A DNA stretch of 64,000 nucleotides from Cristatella mucedo (taxonomy: Eukaryota; Bryozoa; Phylactolaemata; Cristatellidae), in NCBI GenBank assembly GCA_009760855.2, contig WPIO01000106.1:986001-1050000 (forward strand), given 5' to 3'. Positions 34,745 to 46,890 of this stretch are shown here, piece after piece. Both the position numbers and the translations under genes were made by a program. Each line of letters starts with the position of its first letter. Positions within the stretch are counted from its first letter, which is position 1. The notes beneath the pieces are model-generated. The model searched no databases. It was not told the origin of the DNA and saw nothing but the letters and a program-made list of their open reading frames with translations.

Positions 34745-36448
34745 GGTGGGCGCCGTAGGAACGTCTCGGTTCGGTCGTCGCTGACGAATGGGCCGGCCGG
34801 ACCGGCAATTTGCCGCGACGCCGCGGCGCGCATTGTAACGTGCGCGTTCCGGGCTCGCATTCGGACGCGTCGCAAGTGGCGCCGCCGGATATCTGAGAGG
34901 GCGCGCCGGGCAGCGGCTAGCCGAAAGCGTCGCGCCGCGGCGAGAGTGGCGTCGCGCGACGCAGGACACTCGAGATTCGCGGCGGGCGGCGGCGCCGCAG
35001 TCGCCTCGGTCACCGAAGAACACACCGGCGACAGAGGCGCTGCTAATGGCAATATTATATGCTTTTCGAGGACTTCAGTCACGGACGACGTCACGGCGTG
35101 GCCGCAGCATATCGACGAGCATTTAGAGATTGGGCTGCGACGGCGGCCAAGACCGCTGCTAGCCTCAGCCGATGCTACGAAAACGGTTCAGCGACGCGTT
35201 CGGTGCAAGCGGAGCTGTCGGAGGGGGGATGGTGGTGGTGGCGGTGGAAAGGGTGGTGTCAGGGGGCCGGAAGACGACCACGCGGACGGCGAGGAGTCGT
35301 CCGCCCTCTCGCACGCCAGCGCGCCGGCACGCCGGTCTGCCGCTGGCAGGCGACGGCCAGAAGGTGCGGTGCGGGGCGCCGCCGCCGCCACCGTCGCCAC
35401 CGTCGCCGCCGCCGCCGCCGCCGCCGCTATCGCCGCCGCCGCCGCCGCAGCCGGCTTAAGGCCCATTGAGCGTGACGATGCTAATCTTATTGCCTCGCTT
35501 CGCGGGCACAAAACGTCGCGACGGCGCCCGAGCGAGCGCAGACCGAGCCGCAAATCGGCTCTCTCATCGCGGGCGGTCGGTCGGACGGCGCGCTCCGGCG
35601 GCGCCGACGGCGGCCTTCGAGGCGAGTCCAGAAGTGTGGCACTCCGCGCACGGGGCGGGGCGCGTGCGACGCGGGGCTCGCCGGCGCCAGCTCAATCCGA
35701 AGGCGACGACGGGACGCCGGCTTACGACGCCTGTGACGCCGCAGGATCGCGGCGTCACAGGCGTCGGACTGGCTGATCCTGACCGCAGTGGCTGGCGTAG
35801 CTGCTTGCTTCCGTGCGCTGAAATTGCGAAGGGCTGCCGCGAACCTGCGCCTCGCCGCGACGCGCGCGCTTCGCAGCAGCGCTGCCTCTGCAACACCTCT
35901 CGGTCGAGCGCCGAGATTCGGCGGCTTAATCGCGTGCGACGAACGCCGGCTACAGTACTGCGCGAACGCAGACGCTCGGGTAGCTTGGCGTCCTCGAACC
36001 GCGGGCGCGAGCGCGTCCGACGCGGCTCTCTGCCTCCACTCTTCGCAAAGCGCTGCGGCTTCCGATTCGAAGCGTGCGCACCAGTCGCTTACTTTCACAC
36101 GCGTCGGACGCGCGTCGTCCTAGACTTGCAGGCGCCGCGAGATCGCCTGGCGCCAGCACATTCTCTGCTCTATTTTAAGGAGGGCAGAGGGAGAGATGAA
36201 GCGTCCTCCATTGTCGGCGTTCGGGCCAGCGCTCCGCTCGATTGCAAGAAGCCCAGTCAGTCGGCAGCCGTCGGTGACCGTCGATTCACCTGCTGCGCAG
36301 ACTTTAACCTGGCAGTGGCTCGCGGCCCGCGGCTCGTCGGCAGCCATCGGGAGCGAAAGTCGAAAGTCGGTCTCAGCCCCTTGGCTGACGAAGCAGGAAG
36401 AGGAAGATCGGGACTACCTATGCGTCAGTCTCGGCCGTGGCGTCCGAC

Positions 36449-36450
<2 letters not shown>
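34403..36450. other. CpG-rich island with a long CGG tract; no gene recognised
   Basis: Extremely GC-rich on both strands, with long overlapping Arg/Ala/Pro frames caused by repeats. A perfect 18-bp hairpin with a 6-base loop lies at 35725-35766. Such islands often mark promoters or first exons, but no splice-consistent coding segment was found. Confidence 0.45.
34658..34744 (+). repeat. (CGG)n tract, about 29 units
   Basis: Pure CGG trinucleotides; one of the longest in the window. Confidence 0.97.
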
Positions 36451-36529
<79 letters not shown>

Positions 36530-36686
36530 GGAGAGAGAAAGAGGGAGAGAGAGAGAGAGGGAGGAGAGGGAGAGAGAGAGAGGGAGGGAGGGAGGAGAGG
36601 GAGAGAGAGAGAGAGAGAGGAGAGGGAGAGAGGGAGAGAGGGAGAGAGAGAAAGGGAGAGAGGGAGAGAGAGGGAGAGAGGGAGGA

Positions 36687-36724
<38 letters not shown>

Positions 36725-36906
36725 GAGAGAGAGAGAGAGGAGGGAGAGAGAGAGAGAGGGAGGGAGGGGAGAGAGAGAGAGAGAGAGAGAGGGGAGAGAG
36801 GGGAGAGAGAGAGAGGGAGAGAGAGAGAGAGAGAGAGGGAGAGAGGGAGAGAGGGAGAGAGGGAGAGAGGGAGAGAGGGAGAGAGGGAGAGAGGGAGAGA
36901 GAGAGA
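36451..36906 (+). repeat. (GA)n tract with GGGA interruptions, 456 bp
   Basis: Pure purine strand. Interruptions by GGGAGAGA recur toward the 3' end at regular 8-base spacing (36836-36900). Confidence 0.97.
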
Positions 36907-38160
36907 CAGGCAGACATATTATTAATAATATATACTAGATATATTTTGTATATATATTGTATATTATGTATATATAGATAAATAATATATATTTGTATTA
37001 GCCCTTAGATATTGCATGCTCTGTCCAGGCGCTTTGCATGTGCCGCTCGGCTGCGGCATTGTCACTGTTGCATTGCACCCACGTAACTTCTCGAGGAACT
37101 ATGGTTGAAAGGATTGCCGGTTCGTTTGTCTTGAATTACTACTGCGAGTTTGTCTGTTCTGAATCGCGCCCGCCGGAGCACGCAACTTTGCCGCAAGGTA
37201 CGAGACTGTGTACCGCACGTTCGTGCACCAGGCGAAGTATAGCGAGTTCTTAGCAGCAGCAGCGGCCGCTAAAGAAGCTGCCAGAATTTTTCGCGCTCCT
37301 CAGCCGGCTGAGCGCTCGCTGAGGCCACGAGCGGCCGAGGACGCACGCCATCCGTTGTCCGGAGTCGGACGAGGATGACGAATTAGCACCGAGACCGCTC
37401 AGAAGCCGTCGCTCGACGACGTCGGCATGGTCGCTCGCTCGCTCGCTGAGTCCGTCTCTAAAGTTATTTCATCTGTCGGCACGGATGTCACGCTCGCTCG
37501 GGTGCGCGCGCCGGATGTCGACCCGAGTCCGACCAGGTCACGTGGCAAGTACACGTCACGTGACCCAACAGGCGACCCAGCAGCCATTCGTTCGCCGCCG
37601 TCCTCCTCCCCCCCCGCGCGACTAGCGGTCGGTCGGTCGCTTTAGTGCTTACGCAAGGGGGATCATCTCCTGAGGATCTCAAACGAGCGTCGGATGAGAG
37701 AAAGCGAGCTCGCGGCGACGGAAGTGCGTAGGCGGCGGAAGTGCGTAGGCGCTCGTCGTTCTCGCCGCTCTCGCCAAAGCCCCGCCCTCACGACCTCGCC
37801 ATCTTTCCCGCCGCTGACCGTCTCTCTCTCTCGCTTGGCGACAATAAAATATGCACTCAGTGGCCGAGTCTGAAAGGTGCCGCTCGGATTGCGCCCGCGG
37901 CGGCGGCGGCGAGATACGCCCGCGAGAGTTACGACAGGAGCTGCTGCGGCGCCGCGCGGTGTCGCGCGGCGGGCGAGAGGCGCGCGGCAGCGGTGCCGGC
38001 GGCGGCGCCGCAGCAGCGGGCGCGTCTGCCTATCGCGTCGCGCGGGAGGATTTCTGCCTCGAGTGCCATAAATTGAGGGCGCCAAAGTGCGAGTGCGCGG
38101 CAGATAGGAAGCTCGCGCCGCCGGCGCGGCCGCACCGGCCAAGTCGCACCGCCGCCTAAA
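36907..38160. other. Intergenic DNA
   Basis: AT-rich after the GA tract (36918-37000), then GC-rich. A possible LINE-A tail scrap occurs at 37005-37045. No gene was recognised. Confidence 0.4.
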
Positions 38161-38261
38161 GTGCGGCAATCGCGCGCGGCGCTCGAGAATGAAGGGCGTC
38201 GCACTCGGCGACCCGCGATGACCGCCGCCGCCGCCGCGGTGAAACGAGCGGGCTTCGGGCG

Positions 38262-38323
<62 letters not shown>

Positions 38324-38328
38324 AGGCG
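38262..38328 (+). repeat. (GCG)n tract
   Basis: About 21 units, ending in GGAGGCGGA. Confidence 0.96.
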
Positions 38329-38398
38329 GACGCCGAGCCACGGGCTACGCGGAAAGTGCACGGCTTCGACAGACGATTCGCAGAGCACGCTGCTCGCA

Positions 38399-38430
<32 letters not shown>

Positions 38431-38835
38431 CGCCCGACGCATCGCATCCTTCCGCGGAATAGATGGCGCGCATTCCCGATGGCGGGCGCACAAAAGACAA
38501 CAACACGCCCGCTTTTTCGCCGGCGCGAGGGCGTGAGCGAGTCGGACGACGCGAGCGAGAAGGGCCGCTGCAGGGCGCGGCGCTCACGGCGGCGGCGGCG
38601 GCGGCCCTTCTCGCTCGACAGGTCGCGGCGGCCGACGAGGAGGAGGAGGAGGGAGTGGAGCTCGAGGCGAGACGCCTTCAAGAACGAGGAAGAATCCAGC
38701 GAGCGGACATTGCGCATCGCTTCTACCTGCCCCGTCCAGCCAAGCCGCGAGTGCCGGGTTCCGGCAGTGTCTTGACGCCCCACCCGCGTAGCGGCCGCGA
38801 GGCGAGAACGCATGCACCCACACGCGTCAAGGAGA

Positions 38836-38837
38836 GC

Positions 38838-38891
<54 letters not shown>
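38836..38891 (+). repeat. (GGC)n tract
   Basis: About 18 units. Confidence 0.96.
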
Positions 38892-39139
38892 AGGCTTCCG
38901 TTGCCGGCATTGAAGCTGCATCACTTAAGTGTCGATTAAATACGCTGTTAATTTTAACAATATTAATAATGTTCCGCTCCGCTTTTTTCTGCGCCCAAGT
39001 TAACTTTTTTGTGTTCCGTATGCTCTGCGTGCACGATTCACTGTACGTCGCTAACCAGGGGTTCTACTGTTCCGAGTGTCTCCTGTCGTGAGCTGGCAAG
39101 CTAGCCTGCACACGATACCTTGGATATTATTAACCTATC

Positions 39140-39235
39140 GTTACTGCTTCTCTTGCAGCTAGCTGTAACACGCATCGATAGAGATTTGGTTCTCGTAGGG
39201 TGCTGCGCCAGCGACTTATTCATTTAATTACTTGT
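39140..39235 (+). repeat. Degenerate LINE-A type tail
   Basis: TCTTGCAGCTAGCTGTAACA, then ATAGAGATTTGGTTCTCGTA and GGGTGCTGCGCCA, parallels the LINE-A end (GCAGCAAATGTAAAG..GAGATTAAGTTCTCTGAGGG). Confidence 0.5.
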
Positions 39236-39582
39236 AGCGTCGCATGCGGCGCTAGCTCTTCTCACAGAAGCGGAAGCAAAGCTTCCTCGCGCTCTCTTCT
39301 CTACGCGGAGCTGCTCAGTCTGCGTTCGCTCTGCGCAACGACGCTCCTCCTCCTCCTCCTCCTCCTTCCTCCTCCTCCTCCTCCTCCTCCTCGCTCGCTC
39401 GCTCGCTCTCGCCCTCCTGCACCTCTGACCTGCGACACACTCTCGACCTGCGACACGCCCCGACCTCGACGCGCGCGCCCGACCTGCGACACGCACACCC
39501 GCGGCGCGAACCCTCCCTCCTCAAGCAAGCGCGCGAAGGCTCTCGCGTGACAGCGACGTTAGTCGTCGCCGCTTCAGCCTCC

Positions 39583-39794
<212 letters not shown>

Positions 39795-39998
39795 CATCCG
39801 TCGCGCATTGTGGTCGCGTTCCGTTTAGTGGAGATGAGTATCGTTCATAGAGGGTGCACGGGAGGAGTTCGCGATCGATCAGGGTGTGCGCGCGTCAGCA
39901 AGACTCGTTTCGGAGGCGCAGGCGCGGCGCGAAGCACGCATCGAGCCCCTCCTCCTCTTTCTCCTCCTCCTCCGAGTGCTCGCTCGCGTATCCAGCGA

Positions 39999-40051
39999 TC
40001 TGCCGCCGATCTGCCGCCGATCTGCCGCCGATATGCCGCCGATTCGCCGCT
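39999..40051 (+). repeat. 12-bp tandem repeat, four units
   Basis: GATCTGCCGCCG repeated, with the last units diverged. Confidence 0.85.
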
Positions 40052-40154
40052 GCTCTACTCTCTAGTTTTGTTGTGCCACCGTCACCGCGTGCTCGGTATT
40101 TAGGTATCATATTTGACAACTGCCTACATTCTGAAAGTTTCACTAGGAAGACTG

Positions 40155-40316
40155 CGCCGGGCTGTTTTGGCCCAGTGGTTAAAGGTGCTCGACTTTGACG
40201 ACCGAGGTCAAGGTGAATGCATTCGCTGACTGAGGTCGTGGACTCGAGCCCTGAGGCATAAGTGAAGCGCCTAAATAGAGACCAAGTTCTCTAATGGTGC
40301 TATACAAATGAATTAT
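40155..40316 (+). repeat. SINE-B inserted in LINE-B
   Basis: GGCCCAGTGGTTAAAGGTGC (A-box region), GTGGACTCGAGCCCTGAGG (B box), then tail GAAGCGCCTAAATAGAGACC and GTGCTATACAAATGAATTA. A tRNA-unrelated block of about 35 bases lies between the boxes, partly duplicated (GACCGAGGTCAAGG/GACTGAGGTCGTGG). Confidence 0.82.
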
Positions 40317-40318
40317 AC

Positions 40319-40400
<82 letters not shown>
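40317..40400 (+). repeat. (TACA)n-(TA)n microsatellite at the SINE-B tail
   Basis: It grows directly out of the SINE's A/T-rich end. Confidence 0.95.
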
Positions 40401-40405
<5 letters not shown>

Positions 40406-41188
40406 TTGGCTCAACAGCTAGCCATCGCTTCTGATTCGGACCTAAAATTAGGGACTGTCTACCTCGATGGCTTGCAAAAAAGTAAACGTGCTCCCGTATT
40501 CTGTCTAGGCTGGATTACTGCAATTCAGTTTCGGCTGGGCCATCGAAACAAAGCCGTTAAACCTCTGCAGCTTGTGATGATGAGCATATCTGCAAGGCTA
40601 ATGAAAGACTTCTTGAGGTTCAGCCACGCGTCTCTAACGCCGAAAGAGCTGCGATGGCTGCGATGGTTGATCGACGTATACAGAGTACAATCTTCTGATT
40701 ACCCGCAAGGCTCACTACCACGGTTTGGCTCCTTTATGCCTAGCGGAGCTGCTATACAAGTTTCAGCCTCCTCGTGCCTTCAGGTCCTCTACTGACAATG
40801 CATTTGCTGCTCCACTCGTACGCTTAAAAGACCGCTGACGAAGAAGAGGCCGCTCTGCTGCGCTGGCTCTGCACCGCGGAGCTCGCACCCACAACTTTTT
40901 ACGCAACGACATCGACTCTCCCGCTGCCGATCCAGCGAGGCGCATCCTTTCCAGCCGCTGCAGTGAGCTGCAAACGCGACGCTACTCGTTGCTTTCTCGG
41001 CTGCCTGACGTCGACGCGGCCTTGACGCCGACTCAGCTACGCTTTCCTCACTTTCCCTTTGCCGCCGCGTGAGATTAAGTCTGTTGGCTACCGCACGCGT
41101 ACCGAAAGCCGCCTACGCTTCGTGTGCGTCATAGGAAACACTGTCGCGTAACAGCCGCGTGGTCCTTGCCACTTTGCGGAGCTCCAGC

Positions 41189-41323
41189 AGACGGAGCTGC
41201 AGAAGACGGAGCTGCAGAAGACGGAGTTACAGCAGACGGAGTTACAGCAGACGGAGTTACAGCAGACGGAGCTGCAGCAGACGGAGCTGCAGCAGACGGA
41301 GCTGAAGAAGACGGAGCTGCAGC
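41189..41323 (+). repeat. 15-bp minisatellite, about nine units
   Basis: Units of GAGTTACAGCAGACG or GAGCTGCAGAAGACG in perfect 15-base register. The plus frame reads repeated DGAAE/DGVTA pentapeptides, but the flanks are a dead transposon, so I do not call it a gene. Confidence 0.93.
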
Positions 41324-41330
41324 ATACGCT

Positions 41331-42840
41331 CACTCTTCGAGTCTCGACTCTCGCTCTTTGCTGTCTTCTCCCAGCGGCCATTTTACCCATACGATAGCAC
41401 AAGAGTAGCCGCTACTCTTTCTGCGAAGTGACTTTCGCACCGTGAACGGCGGAGCCACGGGCCGTGGAGCAGCGATCCGAGCTGAAGCTGGCTGCTGAGA
41501 GCGAGATTGACAATCGCAGCGAAGCCCCTTCGTTCAAAGGTAGGACGCGCAGATTTGCGCAGATGTTACTTGAGATAGATGCTGGCCGAGCCCACTTTGA
41601 GGGACAAGGGTCTCAAAATTCTGTGCAGCATTAGGTTTACCCAAAACTAGTACGTTAGTTTTCTAGCCATTCAATTTGAGAAAATGTCTGGGCCAGATCC
41701 TAGCGCTAGCGATGCATACAATGCAAAGAAGCGTTTGACGCTTGACCGGAAGAGATGCAGGGAGCGATGAGAGGGAATAGTGTCGGCGGTCGACGCGAAC
41801 CTTCCATAAGAGGGCCGCTGCCACGCCCGACCTAGCAAGCAAGAGACAGAGACAGAGAGACAGAGAGAGACAGAGAGAGGCCGCACCGCGGGTGCGTGCG
41901 CAGGCGTGCTTCCTCGCCTGCGAATGACGAAGTAGGCGTGCGCGGAGCCGGGGCCTCGCCGGAGCCCGAACTACGCTGCTCCGTCGCTCGCCTCGTCCGA
42001 CCGCCAGAGCACCGGAGGCTGCGGTGCCAGAGAGCAACGCGCTCGCGGCGTCTGACGACGCCGATTTGGCGAGCCGAGCGCTCGCGCGCCAATTTGGCGC
42101 TGGAGTGACGGGAAGCTCGCCGGACCGTCGCTCCGCCATTCCTCTTTGGATACGAGTCTCGAGTGACAATCCCCCAGTCATGACTCGTGCAGGCGCCACC
42201 GCACGGTGCAGCGGACGATGCGAAAAGCCCTGGGGGGGGGGAGGAGCCGGACCGGAGGGAGCCGGACCGGAGGGAGCCGGACCGGACCGAAGGGCGGAGA
42301 GAAAGCGAAGGCAAATGTCGCTGTCTGCGACTTTCTGAAGGCTCCGTTGCGCGTGCACACGAATAGAGGATCATCGAGGAAAGGCACCCTTCCATAAAAT
42401 GCACCCGATCGAAGCAATACTAGCGAGCAACCGACCGATGAGCACGTGATCCGATGCATCGTGACGCGTGCATCCGGTCTAAGCAGCGATAAGCGCACGC
42501 GCGAGAGAGAGTGGGCGTAGCGTTAAGTGAGCCAGGATTTGAGAGGGGGATCGGATTGAGGCGCACGCTATTGAGGCCTCTTCTGCTGCTGCTGCTGGGG
42601 AAACTCAACCGCAGCTTGTAGCTGTCGCGCGTAAGGCTTCGCGCAAGACGTCAGCGCTTTTAAGTCTAGCTTCTACGGAAGCATTGTTGATTCACAGATG
42701 CACAATCCAAAAATGCTGATGTCTACGATTAATTAACCGTCTCCTTAAGCACTCCCAGGTCAGCTTCTTAACTAGTGATCCTCATGAAGATATACCAATC
42801 GCTTCTCTACCTTCTCTATCAACAAAATTGACAAAATCAG
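41331..42840. other. Intergenic DNA
   Basis: It contains a GACAGAGA run at 41845-41878 and a three-unit 15-bp repeat GAGCCGGACCGGAGG (42241-42285) after a G-run. No gene was recognised. Confidence 0.45.
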
Positions 42841-44735
42841 GGATTCCATCCCTAGGGTGGCAGCAACCCCCCTGGAAGCCTGTACCTCAATTCCATTCAG
42901 CATCTAGAGTCTACATTCCAGGAGGCCACTAGTGACCTCGTTCTAAAGCTCATACCCCAATCAAAGAAGACAACTAGTCTTCTAGACCCTATCCCCACTG
43001 TCCTGCTTCTACGATGCATTGATCTGATGCATAACCAAATAATTGCATATGCCATTAGCCTCAGGTCATGTCCCAGTACCTTTCAAGAAGCTTATAGTCA
43101 GGCCACTTCTCAAGAAAGCATCACTAGACCAAGAGAACTTTAGCAACTTCCGCTCAGTCTCCCTTCTACAGTTCCTATCAAAGACACTGGAACGAGTCGT
43201 AGCAGACCAGCAGAACTCATGTATTGAAACTTCAAACTTTGCTAGTAAGTTCCAGTCTGGTTTTAAAGCTAATCACTCCACAGAGTCCGCATTGCTTCTG
43301 GTGTATAACGACGGACTTAAGAATGCAGATTTAGGTAGAGTATCTCTGCTTGTTTTTCTCGATTTATCGGCAGCTTTTGACACTATCAATCACCAAGTCC
43401 TTCTCAAAGGCCTCTCATCTTCGCAGGCAATCACTCGAACAGAAGTGCAACGGATCAGGTCATATCTCAGTGAGAGACTCCAGAGTATTGATGTGAATGG
43501 ACGCAGATCATCAGAGGAGCCTCTAAATTATGGGGTACCTTAGAGCTCAGTGCTTGATCCGATTTTTTACGGTTTACGCTCTCCCTCCTACCGATGTGAT
43601 TTCCAGGCACAATCAAGCCTGTCACTTCTATGCAGATGACACTCAGTTGGACTTTTGCTTTGATCCCTCCCAGCCCTCGAATAAGTAGAATTCTCTCAAC
43701 TCTCTTGCTGCATGCATTGATGATATCCACACATGGATGGCAGCGAACTTGCTTAGATTGAAGGATGCTAGTACGAACTTACTAGTTATGGGCAAACCAA
43801 GCGTGATTCAGAAATTAGAAAGGTTAACGCACAAAATTGGTTTCGCCAGCATATGTCTATTTGAATCTGCACGAAATATGGGTAGCCTGTTTCAAAGTGA
43901 CCTTTCATTAGGCGACACGTCAGCTCTACAGTCAAGTCTGCCTACTTTCAGCTACATAACATTGCTAAAATTCAGGCTTGCTCAGACAGGGATACCACAT
44001 GTAAATTGGTCCATACATTTCTGACATCCCTTCTCGACTTCTGTAACTCACTGCTTGCTGGTCTACCAGCCTGTGTAATCAGGCGCGTACAACTGGTGCA
44101 CAACCTTGCAGCAAGCTTATCTGTCGTGAGCGTGACAGTTGCCACACACACCACTTCTCACCAACCTTTACTGGCTCCCAGTCAAGCAACGCATCGACTT
44201 TAAGGTTCTGTCACTCACTTTTAGCTCCCTTCATTCTTTGGCTCCAGCCTACCTATAAGATCGGTTTTCACACCAGGCTAAGCATATTACCGCTCTTTTT
44301 TTCGGAATCTAAGCATTTACCTATACCTCGTACGAACCTCAAATCCTTCGGAGATCGTGCCTTTAGTTCGTATGCTCCCAAAGACTGGAACTCACTTCCG
44401 ACTGGCATCACGACGTCCCCTGACTTGACCGCATAAAAAAAGAAACAAAAAACGCATCCACACATCACAGCATTTAGTGAGTCTTTGTGAATTGTCATTG
44501 ACGTGCTTATGCGTTCTGGCACTATGCATGGTGCTGCTCACCATGTTTGCATGCTGACCCTGTGCATGTCACCCCTAACCGTATTATTCTTGTTGTTTAT
44601 TGAGCGTGCTACCACTTACCATTCGATCGTGCTTCCTTTGCAGCAAGTGTAAAATGTCTAGAAAGAGAGATTTGAGTTCTCTGAGGACGCTACATTAAAT
44701 GTATTACTATCATTACTTTCATATTTATTATTAAC
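42841..44735 (+). mobile_element. LINE-A, longest copy: reverse transcriptase domain to tail
   Basis: About 1.9 kb. Reverse transcriptase motifs appear in order: LIVRPLLKKASLDQENFSNF (about 43060), LLVFLDLSAAFDTINHQVLL with the first catalytic Asp (43350-43410), a degraded GVP-stop-SSVLDPIF (43535-43570; the family pattern is GVPQGSVLGP), and HFYADDTQL with the catalytic Asp pair (43621-43650). The C-terminal region SFGDRAF/AFSSYAPK-like follows near 44350, then 3' UTR units and the tail ending in ATTACTATCATTA. The layout fits the CR1/L2 group. The upstream endonuclease is missing, and stops and frameshifts make it inactive. The exact 5' edge is uncertain. Confidence 0.88.
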
Positions 44736-45411
44736 GGCACTTCCCTTATTCGCGGCCAATATGTCGCGCCGTCTTCGTTGGCGACAGAGGCCCACCTCGC
44801 CCCGGCAGTCGTCTGCTGGAGCCCGTCCCGCCCCGCCTCCTGCGGCGCTCTGCCTCGCCGCGTCTCATCGCGCTCGTCGCGCGCGTGCGAAACGCTTCCA
44901 GCGCACCGCGAAGCGGCGGCGAGACTTGGCTTCGCCGCCGGACTTCGCTGGACGACGGTCATCGGTCGGTCAGCGACTGTCGTAGTGCTGGTCATCGATC
45001 GGTCAGCGACTTCTGTGTCGTTCACCCCGCTTCGATCGTTGCGTCAGCCGCCGCGACTTCTCCCGCACAGATGGCCACGCTGCGACCGGCGGCTGGAGGG
45101 GGGGAGGCGAGGGCGGGGCAAAGGCCTCTTCCTCTTCTTGCGAGCTGCCGAAGGCCAGAGGCGGCGGAGAATTTCGCTTACGTTTCGATAGAGGCTGACG
45201 CAAGTGCGGACGTGAGCGGAAATGCAGGTCGAGCGCGATCGCCCTTACGACACTGCCGAGAAAAGCGCAGCGGCGGCGGCGGCGGCGGCCGCGGTTCGAG
45301 CGTTTCGCAACGAGAGACCGACGCAGACGACCGCTCGCTTGACGGCTGCATACCATCGCTGAGCGGGCTGTCCATGGGAGACCCGCAGCGACGAGGGAGG
45401 AAGCTGACGCA

Positions 45412-45470
<59 letters not shown>

Positions 45471-46380
45471 TTCTTAAGCGAGCAGTGGATGCGTGCGCTC
45501 TCGCTTGCGCTCTCGCTCTTGCTCTGCTCTCGCTTGTGCTCTTGCTCTCGCTCTTGCTCTCGCTCTCGCTCTGCTCTCGCTTGCGCTCTCACTCTCACTC
45601 TCGCTCTGCTCTCGCTTGTGCTCGCAAGATACGGGACCGCGACGTGCGTCGCGAGTCGGCAACGCACGCACGTTCCGAGCGAGCGCACGAACGCACGAAC
45701 GCACGAGCGAACGCAAACTCGAATGCAAGAAATGCGGCGGCGGCGGCGGCGCCCGTACGTTCGGAGCGTGCGGCGTCTGCCCGACGCGCACCGGCTCCGG
45801 GCGCGAGCGGGGCGGGGCCGAGCGAGCGATCTTGCACTCACCCTAGGACTGGCGCAGCGCTTATCCAGTAAGCGCTGCGCCCTGCGCCAGCTGCTGCTGC
45901 TGCGCCGAGGGCAACTTGGTGGCGAGGCGGGCGGGGCGGAGCGGGCGAGGGGCTTTTTCGGGCCGTTTCATGGTAGTCGCGGGTTGGGGTCGGGGACGCG
46001 CGAGCAGAAACGCGCGTCGGCTCCGGAGATTCCGCCGCCACCGCCTGGCGCGGCGTCGCACTAGCGCCGCGCCGCCGCCGCCGCCGAGGAGTCGCTTTCG
46101 CCGCAGGCGCAGCTCCGCGTGCACCGCGCATCGTCGCCTCTGCAGACTTGAGCGCGGGCGCCTTTCCGAGCGCATGCGTCAAGCGAGCCGAAAGTCGAGA
46201 GGTAGCTGCGCCCACGCCGGGCGCGCGCGTGGCGTGGGTGCAGTCGGTGCGGCGGACCCTTCCGGCGTGTCTGGCGTAGGCCGCCGTCGACGGCGAGCTC
46301 AGATACATGCTCGTGGAGATTCGGTACTGCTACACTGACTCTCTCTGCTGATCTCGCTTAGACGCCGTGCTGCTTTTCGT
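44736..46380. other. CpG-rich island with CGG tract; no gene recognised
   Basis: It includes a (CGG)n tract (45412-45470), a degenerate GCTCTCGCTTGC minisatellite (45495-45630) and a 13-bp hairpin (45851-45881). It could be a promoter or 5' exon of an unseen gene; no protein motif supports that. Confidence 0.4.
45412..45470 (+). repeat. (CGG)n tract, about 19 units
   Basis: Pure CGG. Confidence 0.97.
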
Positions 46381-46890
46381 TTGTGGCGAGAAAACGTAAC
46401 GTGTGCGACCGCGATCCTTCTGTTGGTTCCCTTACCGCGCTGAGTGAGTTTCTTCGTAGCAGCCGTCTAGTACCGGCAGACGGCACGAGGGCTAGGCGCC
46501 GCGCTCTCCCTCCGTCTCTCTGCCTCTCGCCTCGAACTCGACCCGGGCGGACTAAGCGGATCAGTAGCAGCGTGACAGCTATGGAAGCGTCAAGTGACTG
46601 GATAGTAAACAGCGTGTGTAAATGGTTTAGAACTTCTCCGGCGTTCGGAAAGCCGTACGCTGTCATTAATTCGTCAGTGCCCCTCGCCGATGCGGTCTCA
46701 TGCGGCTACTGCGTTTCGCCTAAAGTGGTAAGAGCTTGCGACACATCTGTATCAAGCACTGTTGTCGCGGCCGCATCCTCTTATCTGCCGCGAATATAAA
46801 TACATACATTAATTATAGCTGTTAACTTAACTATATCGAACTTCAATAAATACTAATTATATACAAAAGTTGAGACCGATGAAACAACAG
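46381..46890. other. Spacer with an unassigned open frame
   Basis: A 138-codon + frame (46383-46799) includes DWIVNSVCKWFRTSPAFGKP and AVSCGYCVSPKV. It matches no family known to me and has a possible donor (AAAGTGGTAAGAG) near 46730. I cannot tell whether it is coding. Confidence 0.25.

Larger units (their letters stand above)
40088..41330 (+). mobile_element. LINE-B copy, interrupted by SINE-B and ending in a minisatellite
   Basis: It begins with sequence encoding RYLGIIFDNCLHSESFTRKT, comparable to LGVVFDSCLNFKSFIRKTAS in the 63.1-kb copy. A SINE-B and a TA tract follow. The element resumes at about 40403 with degenerate RT C-terminal coding (LGSFMPSGAAIQVSASSCLQ and later). The 3' end (41080-41180) then runs into the 15-bp tandem array, which is built from the terminal GGAGTTACAG-AGACGGAG sequence. 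Several frameshifts and stops make it an old copy. Confidence 0.75.

Noticed and set aside
34574-35776. 400-codon Arg-rich frame through the CGG tract
   Set aside because: Low complexity, with long frames in other phases as well; caused by GC content and the triplet repeat.
41124-41408. Pentapeptide-repeat protein (DGAAE/DGVTA)
   Set aside because: The repeat is a 15-bp minisatellite at the end of a dead LINE-B copy; periodicity of 15 bases keeps any frame open.
46383-46799. 138-codon open frame before the tRNA
   Set aside because: No domain, no supported splice context and no repeat; kept only as an unassigned note.
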